Below the pieces are notes generated by a model. It searched no databases and had not been told where the DNA came from. It saw nothing but the letters and a program-made list of their open reading frames with translations. This document shows positions 1 to 6,056 of a DNA stretch of 12,197 nt, piece after piece; within the stretch, counting starts at the first letter, position 1; every line of letters begins with the position of its first letter. The stretch is from Gemmatimonadota bacterium. GTDB lineage: Bacteria > Gemmatimonadota > Gemmatimonadetes > Gemmatimonadales > GWC2-71-9. The DNA lies in assembly GCA_029884275.1 (NCBI GenBank), contig JAOUIC010000013.1, positions 1 through 12,197 on the forward strand. Reading direction: 5' to 3'. Position numbers and translations under genes: made by a program.

Positions 1-414
1 CTCAGCGGTCGCATCCTCGCCGCGGGAGGCCACATGCACGACTACGCGAACTTCATCCGGCTCGAGGAAGTCGAGAGCGGCAAGGTGTTGTTCAGCCTCA
101 AGCCCAAGCTCGACGCCGACCGGAAACTGCTCGAGGTGCCGCGGAAGCTCTTTGGCGCCACAGGAGAAGGGATCAAGCTCCGGACCGACCGCCGGTACCG
201 GATCCTGGCCGAGTACGACAGCCCGGCGGCGGATACGATCCCCGCGGGGGCGATGGGCATCATCGCGCTGCTCTACAAGCCGGATGACCTCACCAAGTGG
301 CCGGCCCTCGACCTCGATCACCCCGATGTGCAGAAGGATCTGACCAACCTGGAGACCATGGGGTGGCCCATGGCGGCCGAGGGCGAGCATGACCACGAGG
401 CCCACCAGCACTGA
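1..414 (+). CDS. C-terminal fragment of a GGHMHDY-motif protein (possible PHM-like metal-binding fold), 5' end outside window
   Basis: The frame is open from base 1, so the ATG at 34 is probably internal and the gene begins to the left of the window; 137 residues are visible. The start reads LSGRILAAGGHMHDYANFIRLEE. An HxHD element after a Gly pair, followed by alternating beta-strand-like segments and a YRILAEYDSP strand, resembles the C-terminal half of copper type II, ascorbate-dependent (PHM-like) monooxygenase-fold proteins as I recall them; this is family resemblance, not proof. The last residues are His- and acid-rich (EHDHEAHQH), which suggests metal binding. No membrane segment is visible. 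It is the only plus-strand gene and converges on the NlpC/P60 gene, with 8 bases between the two stop codons. Catalytic function cannot be judged from this fragment. Confidence 0.75.
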   Translation, partial: LSGRILAAGGHMHDYANFIRLEEVESGKVLFSLKPKLDADRKLLEVPRKLFGATGEGIKLRTDRRYRILAEYDSPAADTIPAGAMGIIALLYKPDDLTKWPALDLDHPDVQKDLTNLETMGWPMAAEGEHDHEAHQH

Positions 415-427
415 GGGGGGCCTCAGT
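410..427. terminator. Hairpin between convergent genes, possible bidirectional terminator
   Basis: A perfect 7-bp inverted repeat, ACTGAGG then a GGGG loop then CCTCAGT, lies between the two converging genes. The left arm contains the plus-strand TGA stop (412-414) and the right arm the minus-strand TGA stop (423-425). Neither strand has a T-run after the stem, so it is not a standard intrinsic terminator. It could act with Rho, or protect mRNA 3' ends on both strands. Confidence 0.35.
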
Positions 428-1382
428 CGAGGATCCGCCGCGCCCCCACCCAGCGCCGGAACCACCACCGGCCTGAGACGTCTTCGTCGCTCAGCAGGCT
501 CAGCTGCACGCCTCCGCTTGCGCTGTGGATGAACTTGCGGTTGCCCACATACAGCCCGACGTGCGACACCCGCGTGCCATCGTTCGCGAAGGTCAGGATG
601 TCGCCCGGCCTGAGGCTCTCGACGTTTCGAGCCACCGACGTCCCCTGGCGTGCCTGGTCGGCGCTTCGCCGCGGGAGCGTCACACCATTCTCGGCGTAGG
701 CGTACTGGATCAGCCCGGAGCAGTCGAAGCCGCCGTCTCCCTCCCCGCCCCACCGGTACGGCGTTCCCATCACATCGAGCGCGGTCTGGACCACGTTGGA
801 GATCCGGGAGGCGCTGCCTGCCGAGGCGCCCGCCGTCGCCAGGCTGGCCTCGACCGATTCCCGGGTTGGCGGGGCTGACGTGGCAGCGGACCCCGTGGCG
901 CCAGAGCCCCCGCTCGATCGCCGGCTGCCGCGGTCGAGGCCCAGCCGCACCCCAAGTTCCACCCCGTCGTAGGAACCGGGGCCAACCACGCGGTAGCGCC
1001 CTTCGAACGAGAGCGAGGCTCCCGAGAGTGGGAAGAATTCGTACCCCAGCCCCGCCGACCAGCTGCCGCGGAAGGTCTCGCTCCCTGCGGCGTTGTATCC
1101 CCCCTCGACACCGCCGACCAGGTAGAGCCCGCTCGATCCGCTCCGGAACAGCGAGAGGTCGGCTCCGCCGCCCCACAGGTTGCCCAGCGCCCCGGAGGAG
1201 TTGATGTGGACCCCATGAAGTTCCGCCCCCACCGGTCCCCAGAGCCTTGAGCTGTAGCCGAGCCGGTAGCTGACGCCTGGGGGGTCGGTCCAGAGATAGC
1301 CGAACTGGAACCCCACGCCCTGGGCCGTCGCCCGGGTCGCCGCCGTTCCGAGCAGTAGCGCGACGCACGCGAGCAGTCTCAT
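423..1382 (-). CDS. Secreted NlpC/P60 (C40) peptidase with N-terminal beta-rich, barrel-like domain
   Basis: 319 residues. A signal peptide (about 1-20, cut near ATA-Q) is followed by about 130 Gly- and aromatic-rich residues (22-150) with short alternating strands and a GVRLGLD end, like a small outer-membrane beta-barrel. A Ser/Gly/Ala linker (about 150-190) then leads to an NlpC/P60 domain (about 194-319). The domain shows the family hallmarks: YRWGG, FDCSGL with catalytic Cys221, SHVGLY with His274, and FIHSAS with His286 as third active-site residue. NlpC/P60 enzymes usually cut gamma-D-Glu/diamino-acid bonds in peptidoglycan stem peptides, so action in the periplasm is inferred. The ATG at 1382 overlaps the upstream stop as ATGA and directly begins a signal peptide. 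The frame stays open up to 1754, but that extension is Arg/Pro-rich and lies over the lipoprotein gene, so I reject it. It is the last gene of the series. Confidence 0.9.
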   Translation of the reverse strand: MRLLACVALLLGTAATRATAQGVGFQFGYLWTDPPGVSYRLGYSSRLWGPVGAELHGVHINSSGALGNLWGGGADLSLFRSGSSGLYLVGGVEGGYNAAGSETFRGSWSAGLGYEFFPLSGASLSFEGRYRVVGPGSYDGVELGVRLGLDRGSRRSSGGSGATGSAATSAPPTRESVEASLATAGASAGSASRISNVVQTALDVMGTPYRWGGEGDGGFDCSGLIQYAYAENGVTLPRRSADQARQGTSVARNVESLRPGDILTFANDGTRVSHVGLYVGNRKFIHSASGGVQLSLLSDEDVSGRWWFRRWVGARRILD

Positions 1383-1762
1383 CGGACCCGCACCGGCCGG
1401 CCCGTTCGGACACTGACCTGGTAGACGTTCCCGGGCCGGCAGTTGAGCCAGATGTCGGCTTCGATCGTCGTGTCGTTGACCAATCGGGGCGGCGCGCCGG
1501 TGTACAGCAGCGGGATGACGCGGCGACTCGCCCCCTCGCGGATCTCCATCACCCGCTCGACACAGGGAACGCCGTGGGCAGACACCGCCGCGCGCGACGC
1601 GGTGAACCAGATCTCGATTCCGGCGGGCATGGTGAGGGCGAGGGAGTCGGCCGGCGGCGGGGGCGGGGGCGGGGGCTGCTTCGCGGGGACGTCGGGCTGC
1701 CGCTCGCCGCGGCAGGCGCCGAGACACCCGATCGCCACGCAGACCGCGATCCATCGCTTCAC
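1379..1762 (-). CDS. Small lipoprotein with polyproline linker, function unknown
   Basis: 127 residues from a GTG start at 1762. The N-terminus is a lipoprotein signal: MKRW, a short hydrophobic stretch, then lipobox LGAC with Cys17 as the lipidation site. A short polar stretch and eight consecutive prolines (30-37) form a likely stiff spacer that holds the domain off the membrane. The remainder (about 41-127) looks beta-rich and has two cysteines (67 and 108) that could form a disulfide. The fold is not recognised. GTG overlaps the upstream TGA as GTGA, and the gene's own TGA overlaps the NlpC/P60 ATG as ATGA, so all three genes are probably translationally coupled. The frame is open far upstream to 2506, but there it is an Arg/Pro-rich shadow of two membrane-protein genes. 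Lipobox, linker and coupling make the gene convincing although no function can be given. Confidence 0.8.
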   Translation of the reverse strand: MKRWIAVCVAIGCLGACRGERQPDVPAKQPPPPPPPPADSLALTMPAGIEIWFTASRAAVSAHGVPCVERVMEIREGASRRVIPLLYTGAPPRLVNDTTIEADIWLNCRPGNVYQVSVRTGRPVRVR

Positions 1763-2079
1763 GGGGCTGGCTCCCGGACGGCTTCCACCGCCTGCTGCTC
1801 GGCCAGCTCGACCTCCTCGGTCACTGGCAGCCCCTCGGGATCCACGTGGAGGGTGCGGCGGAGGCGGGCGGAATGTCGAAGCAGCCACATCCAGAGCAGC
1901 AGGGCGACGACCGCGGCAACGAAAGCGGCGGCGAGGACCAGGGTCAGCAGGCTCCGGGGGGTTCCCATGCGTCCCAGGACGGCGAGGACCAGCCAGGCAC
2001 CGGAAAACGAAGCTGCCCACGCCACCAGAGGCGTGAGCAGCCAGCCGACCAGGCGGCCGAGGCGGCCGAGCCAGCGCAT
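1759..2079 (-). CDS. Small two-pass membrane protein, function unknown
   Basis: 106 residues. Two hydrophobic segments (about 10-36 and 43-67) are followed by a basic patch (RHSARLRR) and an acidic C-terminal tail (about 80-106). The positive patch after the second segment suggests that both termini are cytoplasmic. The N-terminus repeats LGRLGR, from a tandem GGCCGCCTC-like DNA unit. The ATG at 2079 is preceded by AGGAG only 3 bases away, and this site overlaps the TAG stop of the upstream gene. The stop overlaps the lipoprotein start as GTGA. I do not recognise a family. It could be an accessory subunit of the 209-residue membrane protein upstream; that is inferred from position only. Confidence 0.75.
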   Translation of the reverse strand: MRWLGRLGRLVGWLLTPLVAWAASFSGAWLVLAVLGRMGTPRSLLTLVLAAAFVAAVVALLLWMWLLRHSARLRRTLHVDPEGLPVTEEVELAEQQAVEAVREPAP

Positions 2080-2085
2080 CGACTC

Positions 2086-2715
2086 CTACTTCCGGCGAGC
2101 CCCGAGCGCGGCGAACAGAGTCGCGAGAGCCAGGCCCGGCAGGAAGGCCACCCCGAAGGTGGGGGCGTTCCACCCCGCGCCCGGCAGATGGGCGAAGATC
2201 GCAACCACGCCGCACACGGCGGTCAGCGTCAGGGCGGTGATGGCCGCGCCGATCGGACCGGGTGCGCCATGCCGGGCGCTCCGCGCCGCGAGCAGCCAGG
2301 CGCCGACCCAGGGGAGATAGGTCCCGGCCATCCACCAGATCGGATGGTACCACCAGTTGCTGCCACCGCCCACGTCGCGCCAGCGATGGGTGTAGAGTCC
2401 AAACGGCTGGAAGAAGGTGACATCGACGGCCAGGAACACCACCGCCGCGGCGAGGCCGACCGCCGCCGCGCGGGCGATCCCCTCGAAATCCCGCGAGCCA
2501 AGCCACATACCCGGAAGCAGGGCCACCGCGAGGAGCGCCACGGCGAGGAGCACTCCCAGCGCCGCCGTCTCGGCCGGGCCGTCGAACATCCGTGAGCCAA
2601 CACCGATCAGCAGCACGGCGACCGATTCGATGAGACCGAGCCGGACAGCGCTGAGCAGAATGAACCTGAGAGGGAACTCGCCAGCCTCGGAGCGGGCTGA
2701 AATCGCGGTACTCAT
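2086..2715 (-). CDS. Multi-pass integral membrane protein, function unknown
   Basis: 209 residues with about five or six hydrophobic segments (roughly 17-40, 51-70, 82-102, 125-143, 155-175, 186-204). A conspicuous aromatic loop between the third and fourth segments (about 101-128) reads FFQPFGLYTHRW, then SNWWYHPIWW. Trp, His and Asp at a membrane interface could bind a ligand or a lipid headgroup, but no family motif is recognised. The ATG at 2715 is chosen over an in-frame GTG two codons upstream, because GGAG lies 5 bases before the ATG and would overlap the GTG. It follows the UbiA-like gene by 39 bases and precedes the 106-residue membrane protein by 6, so it may open the downstream envelope set. 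Confidence 0.8.
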   Translation of the reverse strand: MSTAISARSEAGEFPLRFILLSAVRLGLIESVAVLLIGVGSRMFDGPAETAALGVLLAVALLAVALLPGMWLGSRDFEGIARAAAVGLAAAVVFLAVDVTFFQPFGLYTHRWRDVGGGSNWWYHPIWWMAGTYLPWVGAWLLAARSARHGAPGPIGAAITALTLTAVCGVVAIFAHLPGAGWNAPTFGVAFLPGLALATLFAALGARRK

Positions 2716-2720
2716 GAGCA

Positions 2721-2724
2721 CTCC
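2721..2724 (-). promoter_or_regulatory. Shine-Dalgarno site deciding the start of the 209-residue membrane protein
   Basis: On the minus strand GGAG is followed by TGCTC and then ATG (2715). The 5-base spacing is good for the ATG, whereas the alternative GTG at 2721 would lie inside the site. Confidence 0.6.
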
Positions 2725-2754
2725 GGAAGATCAGGTTGGGGCGCTATGAACGCG

Positions 2755-3702
2755 CTAAGTATAAAGACCCCACGCGAGTATCACCACTATATCTGTCACT
2801 GCCCAGGCCCCGAGCGCGGCATACATCCCGTTCTGGTGCTGCCGCGGAGTCATCCCGGCGTGCCGCCTGAGCCAGGGCACGAGGACTCTGGCCCAGACCA
2901 TGACGGAGATGGCCAGCGCCGACCACCGCATGAGGTCGGGGCCCGTGGTTCCCCACCCCGAGAGACACCCCGCCCAGACAAACAGGCCGTGGGCGACCGC
3001 CGCGGCCACAATGGCGACCTGGAGGCTTCGGCGCATGCCGATGATCAGCGCCAGGGTCCGGTCCCCTCGCCGACTGTCCTCCTCGAACTGATACAGCTGA
3101 GTCAACGGGTAGAGACTCGCGAACAGCGGGCAGAACGCGAGGAGCACGGTGAGGTGTGCCTGGCCGGGCAAGGCGCCGGTGAGGACATACCCGGCGTACG
3201 GCGTCAGCGTGCCGAAGCCGATCATGTTGATGAGCCAGTCGAGACCGGCGATCGCCTTCCAGCGGAACGGCGGCACCGAATACACCAGCGACATGGCGAA
3301 GCAGGCGGCGTAGGCCCAGACGAAGGCCGTGGGCAGGAGGAAGGCGAGGCCCTGGCCCAGCAGCAGGAGCAGGAGCGAGAACTGCCAGAGCCCTCGCGGG
3401 GGCGGCGGCGGCGCCTTCAGGTAGCCGATGTCCCCCTCGTCCCGGTCGAAGGCGCTGTTGATCGCCAGGGTGCCGCCATTGAGGAGCAGCACCCAGATCA
3501 CCAGGCCGAGTGCCAGGGCGCCGAGCCGATCCCCGCGGAGCGCGCCCCCGACTCCCACCGCCAGCAGGTACCCAAGCGTGGTATGCGCCGCCATGATGGG
3601 CCATTCGGCGGGACGCAGGTGCAGGATGTAGTCGAAGCGGGGGCCGGCGAGGCGGTAGCCGAGGCGCCGGGCGGGTGAATCGCCCGCCGAACGCTGGCTC
3701 AC
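2755..3702 (-). CDS. UbiA-family prenyltransferase, substrate unknown
   Basis: 315 residues from a GTG start at 3702 that overlaps the coaX stop as GTGA. UbiA enzymes are integral membrane proteins that transfer an isoprenoid chain to an acceptor, using two Asp-rich motifs that bind Mg-diphosphate. The first motif here is NSAFDRDEGD (82-91), with the usual Asp after Asn replaced by Ser; the second is YQFEEDSRRGDRT (204-216). YSVPPFRWK (141-149) and a following DWLINMIGFG segment match the central conserved loop. About eight or nine hydrophobic helices span 40-315. Five prolines follow the first motif (98-102), where the family often has Pro/Arg-containing sequence. The frame extends to 3921, but the added residues are Arg/Pro-rich antisense-like sequence over coaX. 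Candidate acceptors are a quinone ring, a tetrapyrrole or a glycerol lipid; the neighbours do not decide between them. Confidence 0.85.
   Translation of the reverse strand: MSQRSAGDSPARRLGYRLAGPRFDYILHLRPAEWPIMAAHTTLGYLLAVGVGGALRGDRLGALALGLVIWVLLLNGGTLAINSAFDRDEGDIGYLKAPPPPPRGLWQFSLLLLLLGQGLAFLLPTAFVWAYAACFAMSLVYSVPPFRWKAIAGLDWLINMIGFGTLTPYAGYVLTGALPGQAHLTVLLAFCPLFASLYPLTQLYQFEEDSRRGDRTLALIIGMRRSLQVAIVAAAVAHGLFVWAGCLSGWGTTGPDLMRWSALAISVMVWARVLVPWLRRHAGMTPRQHQNGMYAALGAWAVTDIVVILAWGLYT
2758..2763 (-). promoter_or_regulatory. Candidate -10 element before the downstream membrane/lipoprotein/NlpC genes
   Basis: TATACT on the minus strand matches the sigma70 consensus TATAAT at 5 of 6 bases. It lies in a small AT-rich patch at the end of the UbiA-like gene, about 45 bases before the ATG at 2715. 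A second match, TATAGT, lies at 2786-2791. No good -35 box is visible at 16-18 bases from either, so this is only a candidate for a secondary promoter. Confidence 0.2.
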
Positions 3703-4478
3703 CAGCGCACGCCGAGGTGGGCCGCGGCGAGCCGGAGCCCCTGGAGGGTGAGGTCGGGCACGACCTCTTCGATGGACCTGGTCAGGGGGACGATCGTCCC
3801 GGCGAGTCCGCCGGTGGCTACGACCTTCGGCCTCCGGCCGGTCGGCCACTCCGCCTGAATCCGGCCGACCAGGCCGTCCACGGCGTCGGCGGTGCCGAGC
3901 AGAACGCCGGCGCGGATGCACTCCTCCGTCCGTCGTCCGATCACCCGCTCCGGTGGGCGCAGTTCGGTGGCGGGCAGCTTTGCCGCCCGGCGGCTGAGTT
4001 GATCGGCCGATGTACGCAGCCCCGGCATGATGACGCCGCCGATGAAGCGACCATCGGCGGTGATGCAGTCGAAGGTGGTCGCGGTGCCGAAATCCACCAC
4101 GACGGTGTCGCAGCCGTACCGATCGATCGCCGCGAGGGCGTTGATAATGCGGTCCGCGCCGACGGTGAGCGGTTCCTCGACGTCCAGCCGGATGGGGAGC
4201 GGCGATGACGCGGTCACGGTGTGGACCGGCACGCCAGCCAGGCGGCGAACTCCCTCGGACAGGCTCTCGGTGACGCCCGGGGCGACCGACGCGACGATGG
4301 CGGCCTTGATCTCATTGGGCGAGTGGCCGGCGTGGAGGAGGAAGGCGCCAAGCGCGATGCTCCACTCGTCCGGGGTCCTGGCCGGATCGGTGGTGAGACG
4401 CCACTGGCCGGAGAGGCTCTCCCCGCGGAAGAGGCCGACGGTGATTTCGGTGTTACCTGCGTCGAGGGCGAGCAGCAT
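3699..4478 (-). CDS. coaX: Type III pantothenate kinase
   Basis: 259 residues, normal length for the family. It phosphorylates pantothenate with ATP, the first step of coenzyme A synthesis, in the cytoplasm. The acetate/sugar kinase-fold phosphate loop is DAGNT (6-10). The GADR motif (107-110) carries the Asp usually assigned as catalytic base. DFGTATTFD (129-137), GGVIMPGL (147-154) and ATGGLAG (221-227) match the other conserved blocks. Type III enzymes are not inhibited by CoA, unlike type I. It lies 47 bases after birA, the largest gap in the series, and overlaps the UbiA-like start by 4 bases. birA-coaX adjacency and even fusion are known in other bacteria. A GGAG 14 bases before the ATG is too distant to be a strong ribosome site. 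Confidence 0.96.
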   Translation of the reverse strand: MLLALDAGNTEITVGLFRGESLSGQWRLTTDPARTPDEWSIALGAFLLHAGHSPNEIKAAIVASVAPGVTESLSEGVRRLAGVPVHTVTASSPLPIRLDVEEPLTVGADRIINALAAIDRYGCDTVVVDFGTATTFDCITADGRFIGGVIMPGLRTSADQLSRRAAKLPATELRPPERVIGRRTEECIRAGVLLGTADAVDGLVGRIQAEWPTGRRPKVVATGGLAGTIVPLTRSIEEVVPDLTLQGLRLAAAHLGVRW

Positions 4479-4525
4479 GGCCGAGCAAGGTACTCCGGGT
4501 GGATGGTCTCACAAGGGCCGGGGAT

Positions 4526-5230
4526 TCACTCCGCGGCCGGGACGACGCCCCCCGAGCGGACCGGGGTGATCCGGCCGCCGGCTTCGCCGACCAGCAGGGC
4601 GCCGTCGGGTGCAACGCCGATGGCGATGCCCGGCACGGGTGCGACGAGCCGCCGCCCACGGAGCACATCCCGCTCACCGAAGGCGGCCAGTTCCCCGGAC
4701 GTCAGCGGGCCCTGCCGCTCGCCGGCGGCGGCGACCGCCTCCGCCACCGGCTCCGCGATCGCCTCCGGGGTAACGTCGCGCGCCACCGTCCGAAGCGCGA
4801 CGGCGAGTTCTTCAATGGCCGGGGAGAGCGGATTCGAGAGGTTGAGCCCCACGCCAATCGCGATCCAACCGAGGTCGTTCCCCTGCCAGCGGGCCTCGCA
4901 GAGGATCCCCCCGACCTTCCTGGTGCCGAGCATCAGGTCGTTGGGCCACTTGATGCCCAGATGGACTCCGGTCACGCATGCTTCCACCGCGCCCGCGACC
5001 GCGAGCGCCGCGCGGAGGCTCAAGACCTCCACTCCGGCATCGCCCGGCGGACGGCAGAGCACGCTGAGCCAGAGGCCGCCGAGTGGCGACTCCCAGCCTC
5101 GGCCGCGACTCCCCCGCCCCGCTGTCTGCACCCGGGCGGCAACCGCGGCGCCGGCGGCGGCGCCCTCTCCGGCGAGCCGGTGGATGAGGTCCTGGGTAGA
5201 GGGCAAGGTGTCGAACCAGCGGATGGTCAT
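4526..5230 (-). CDS. birA: Biotin--[acetyl-CoA-carboxylase] ligase, monofunctional
   Basis: 234 residues. It activates biotin with ATP to biotinyl-AMP and attaches it to the biotin carboxyl carrier protein of acetyl-CoA carboxylase and related enzymes. Visible motifs are STQ (11-13), the biotin/AMP loop GRGSRGRGW (38-46; the usual fourth residue Arg is Ser here), KWPNDL (94-99), KVGGIL (105-110) and GVGLN (126-130). A short C-terminal beta domain (about 185-225) is present. There is no N-terminal helix-turn-helix, so it should not act as a DNA-binding repressor of biotin genes as E. coli BirA does. GAGGA lies 4 bases before the ATG and overlaps the uppP stop, which is 7 bases upstream. Confidence 0.95.
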   Translation of the reverse strand: MTIRWFDTLPSTQDLIHRLAGEGAAAGAAVAARVQTAGRGSRGRGWESPLGGLWLSVLCRPPGDAGVEVLSLRAALAVAGAVEACVTGVHLGIKWPNDLMLGTRKVGGILCEARWQGNDLGWIAIGVGLNLSNPLSPAIEELAVALRTVARDVTPEAIAEPVAEAVAAAGERQGPLTSGELAAFGERDVLRGRRLVAPVPGIAIGVAPDGALLVGEAGGRITPVRSGGVVPAAE

Positions 5231-5237
5231 GCCGTCC

Positions 5238-6056
5238 TCACCCGAGGGTGAAGAAGTCGCGCCGGGTCACCCACAGGAGGAAGAGTCCGAACGCGATCCG
5301 GTACCAGGCGAAGACGGCGAAACTGTGATGCGCTACGTACCTGAGCAGGCTTCGGATCACCACGAGCGCGGAAAGGAACGACACCAGGAAGCCGACCGCG
5401 AAGAGCGGGATGTCGCCGGCATTGAGAAGGTGCAGGCTCCTGACCAGGTCGAAGGCCACGGCGGCAGCCATCACCGGGACCGCGAGGAAGAAGGAGAATT
5501 CGGTTGCCGTGGTCCGCGAGAGCCCCAGCACGTAACCGCCCATGATCGTGGCGCCTGAGCGTGAAATCCCGGGGACCAGGGCCAGAATTTGCGCCAGGCC
5601 GATACCCAGCGCCCTCCGGGGCTCGATGTCGGCGGCGTCGGTCACGGTGGCCACGGGCCGCCACCGCTCGATCAGCAGGATGAGGATGCCGCCGGCGATG
5701 AACGCGGCGGCGACCACGACCGGGGTGAAGAGGTGGGCCTTGATGATGTGGTAGCTGGACGCGCCGACGATCGCCGCGGGCGCGAAGCCGAGCAGGAGGT
5801 TGGTGGCGAACCGTCGGCTTGCCGGTTCGCGGGCCAGAGTCCGCGCCACGCTCAGAAACCTGGCCCGGTAGAGCCAGACGACGGCGAGGATCGCGCCGAG
5901 CTGGATGAAGATCTGGAAGGTCTTGGCCCGCTCGCCCACGAAGCCGAGCCAGTGGCTCGCGACGATCAGGTGGCCGGTGCTGGAGATCGGCAGGAACTCG
6001 GTGAGGCCCTCGACAATGCCGAGCGCGACCGCCGCACCCAGCTCGGCCGGCGTCAT
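5238..6056 (-). CDS. uppP: Undecaprenyl-diphosphatase (UppP/BacA)
   Basis: 272 residues, typical length. This integral membrane enzyme dephosphorylates undecaprenyl pyrophosphate, released by peptidoglycan and O-antigen polymerisation, so that the lipid carrier can be reused; overproduction in other bacteria gives bacitracin resistance. The two active-site regions are intact: EGLTEFLPISSTGH (16-29), with the E-x3-E pair and Ser/Thr/His residues, and PGISRSGAT (162-170), with the key Arg166. FQIFIQLGAI (47-56) is the third conserved block. Hydrophobic helices fill the remainder. The ATG at 6056 overlaps the bshA stop as ATGA, so translation is probably coupled. It may feed the same envelope pathway as the NlpC/P60 gene at the end of the series. 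Confidence 0.97.
   Translation of the reverse strand: MTPAELGAAVALGIVEGLTEFLPISSTGHLIVASHWLGFVGERAKTFQIFIQLGAILAVVWLYRARFLSVARTLAREPASRRFATNLLLGFAPAAIVGASSYHIIKAHLFTPVVVAAAFIAGGILILLIERWRPVATVTDAADIEPRRALGIGLAQILALVPGISRSGATIMGGYVLGLSRTTATEFSFFLAVPVMAAAVAFDLVRSLHLLNAGDIPLFAVGFLVSFLSALVVIRSLLRYVAHHSFAVFAWYRIAFGLFLLWVTRRDFFTLG

Noticed and set aside
1383..1754. Upstream extension of the NlpC/P60 frame (124 residues)
   Set aside because: Arg/Pro-rich, covers the lipoprotein gene in another frame, and would bury the signal peptide that begins at the ATG at 1382.
2051..2071. Tandem GGCGGCCGA repeat as a regulatory repeat
   Set aside because: Only two copies, fully inside coding sequence (LGRLGR), and explained by codon use.
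2719..2721. GTG start two codons upstream for the 209-residue membrane protein
   Set aside because: The Shine-Dalgarno GGAG would overlap this GTG, while it is well spaced from the ATG at 2715.
3703..3921. Upstream extension of the UbiA-like frame
   Set aside because: Composition is typical of a shadow frame (Arg, Pro, His) and it overlaps the conserved 3' part of coaX; the GTGA overlap gives a better start.
4479..4525. Largest gap (birA-coaX) as a site for a promoter, terminator or small RNA
   Set aside because: 47 bases with no stable hairpin followed by a T-run and no convincing promoter boxes; probably a plain operon spacer.
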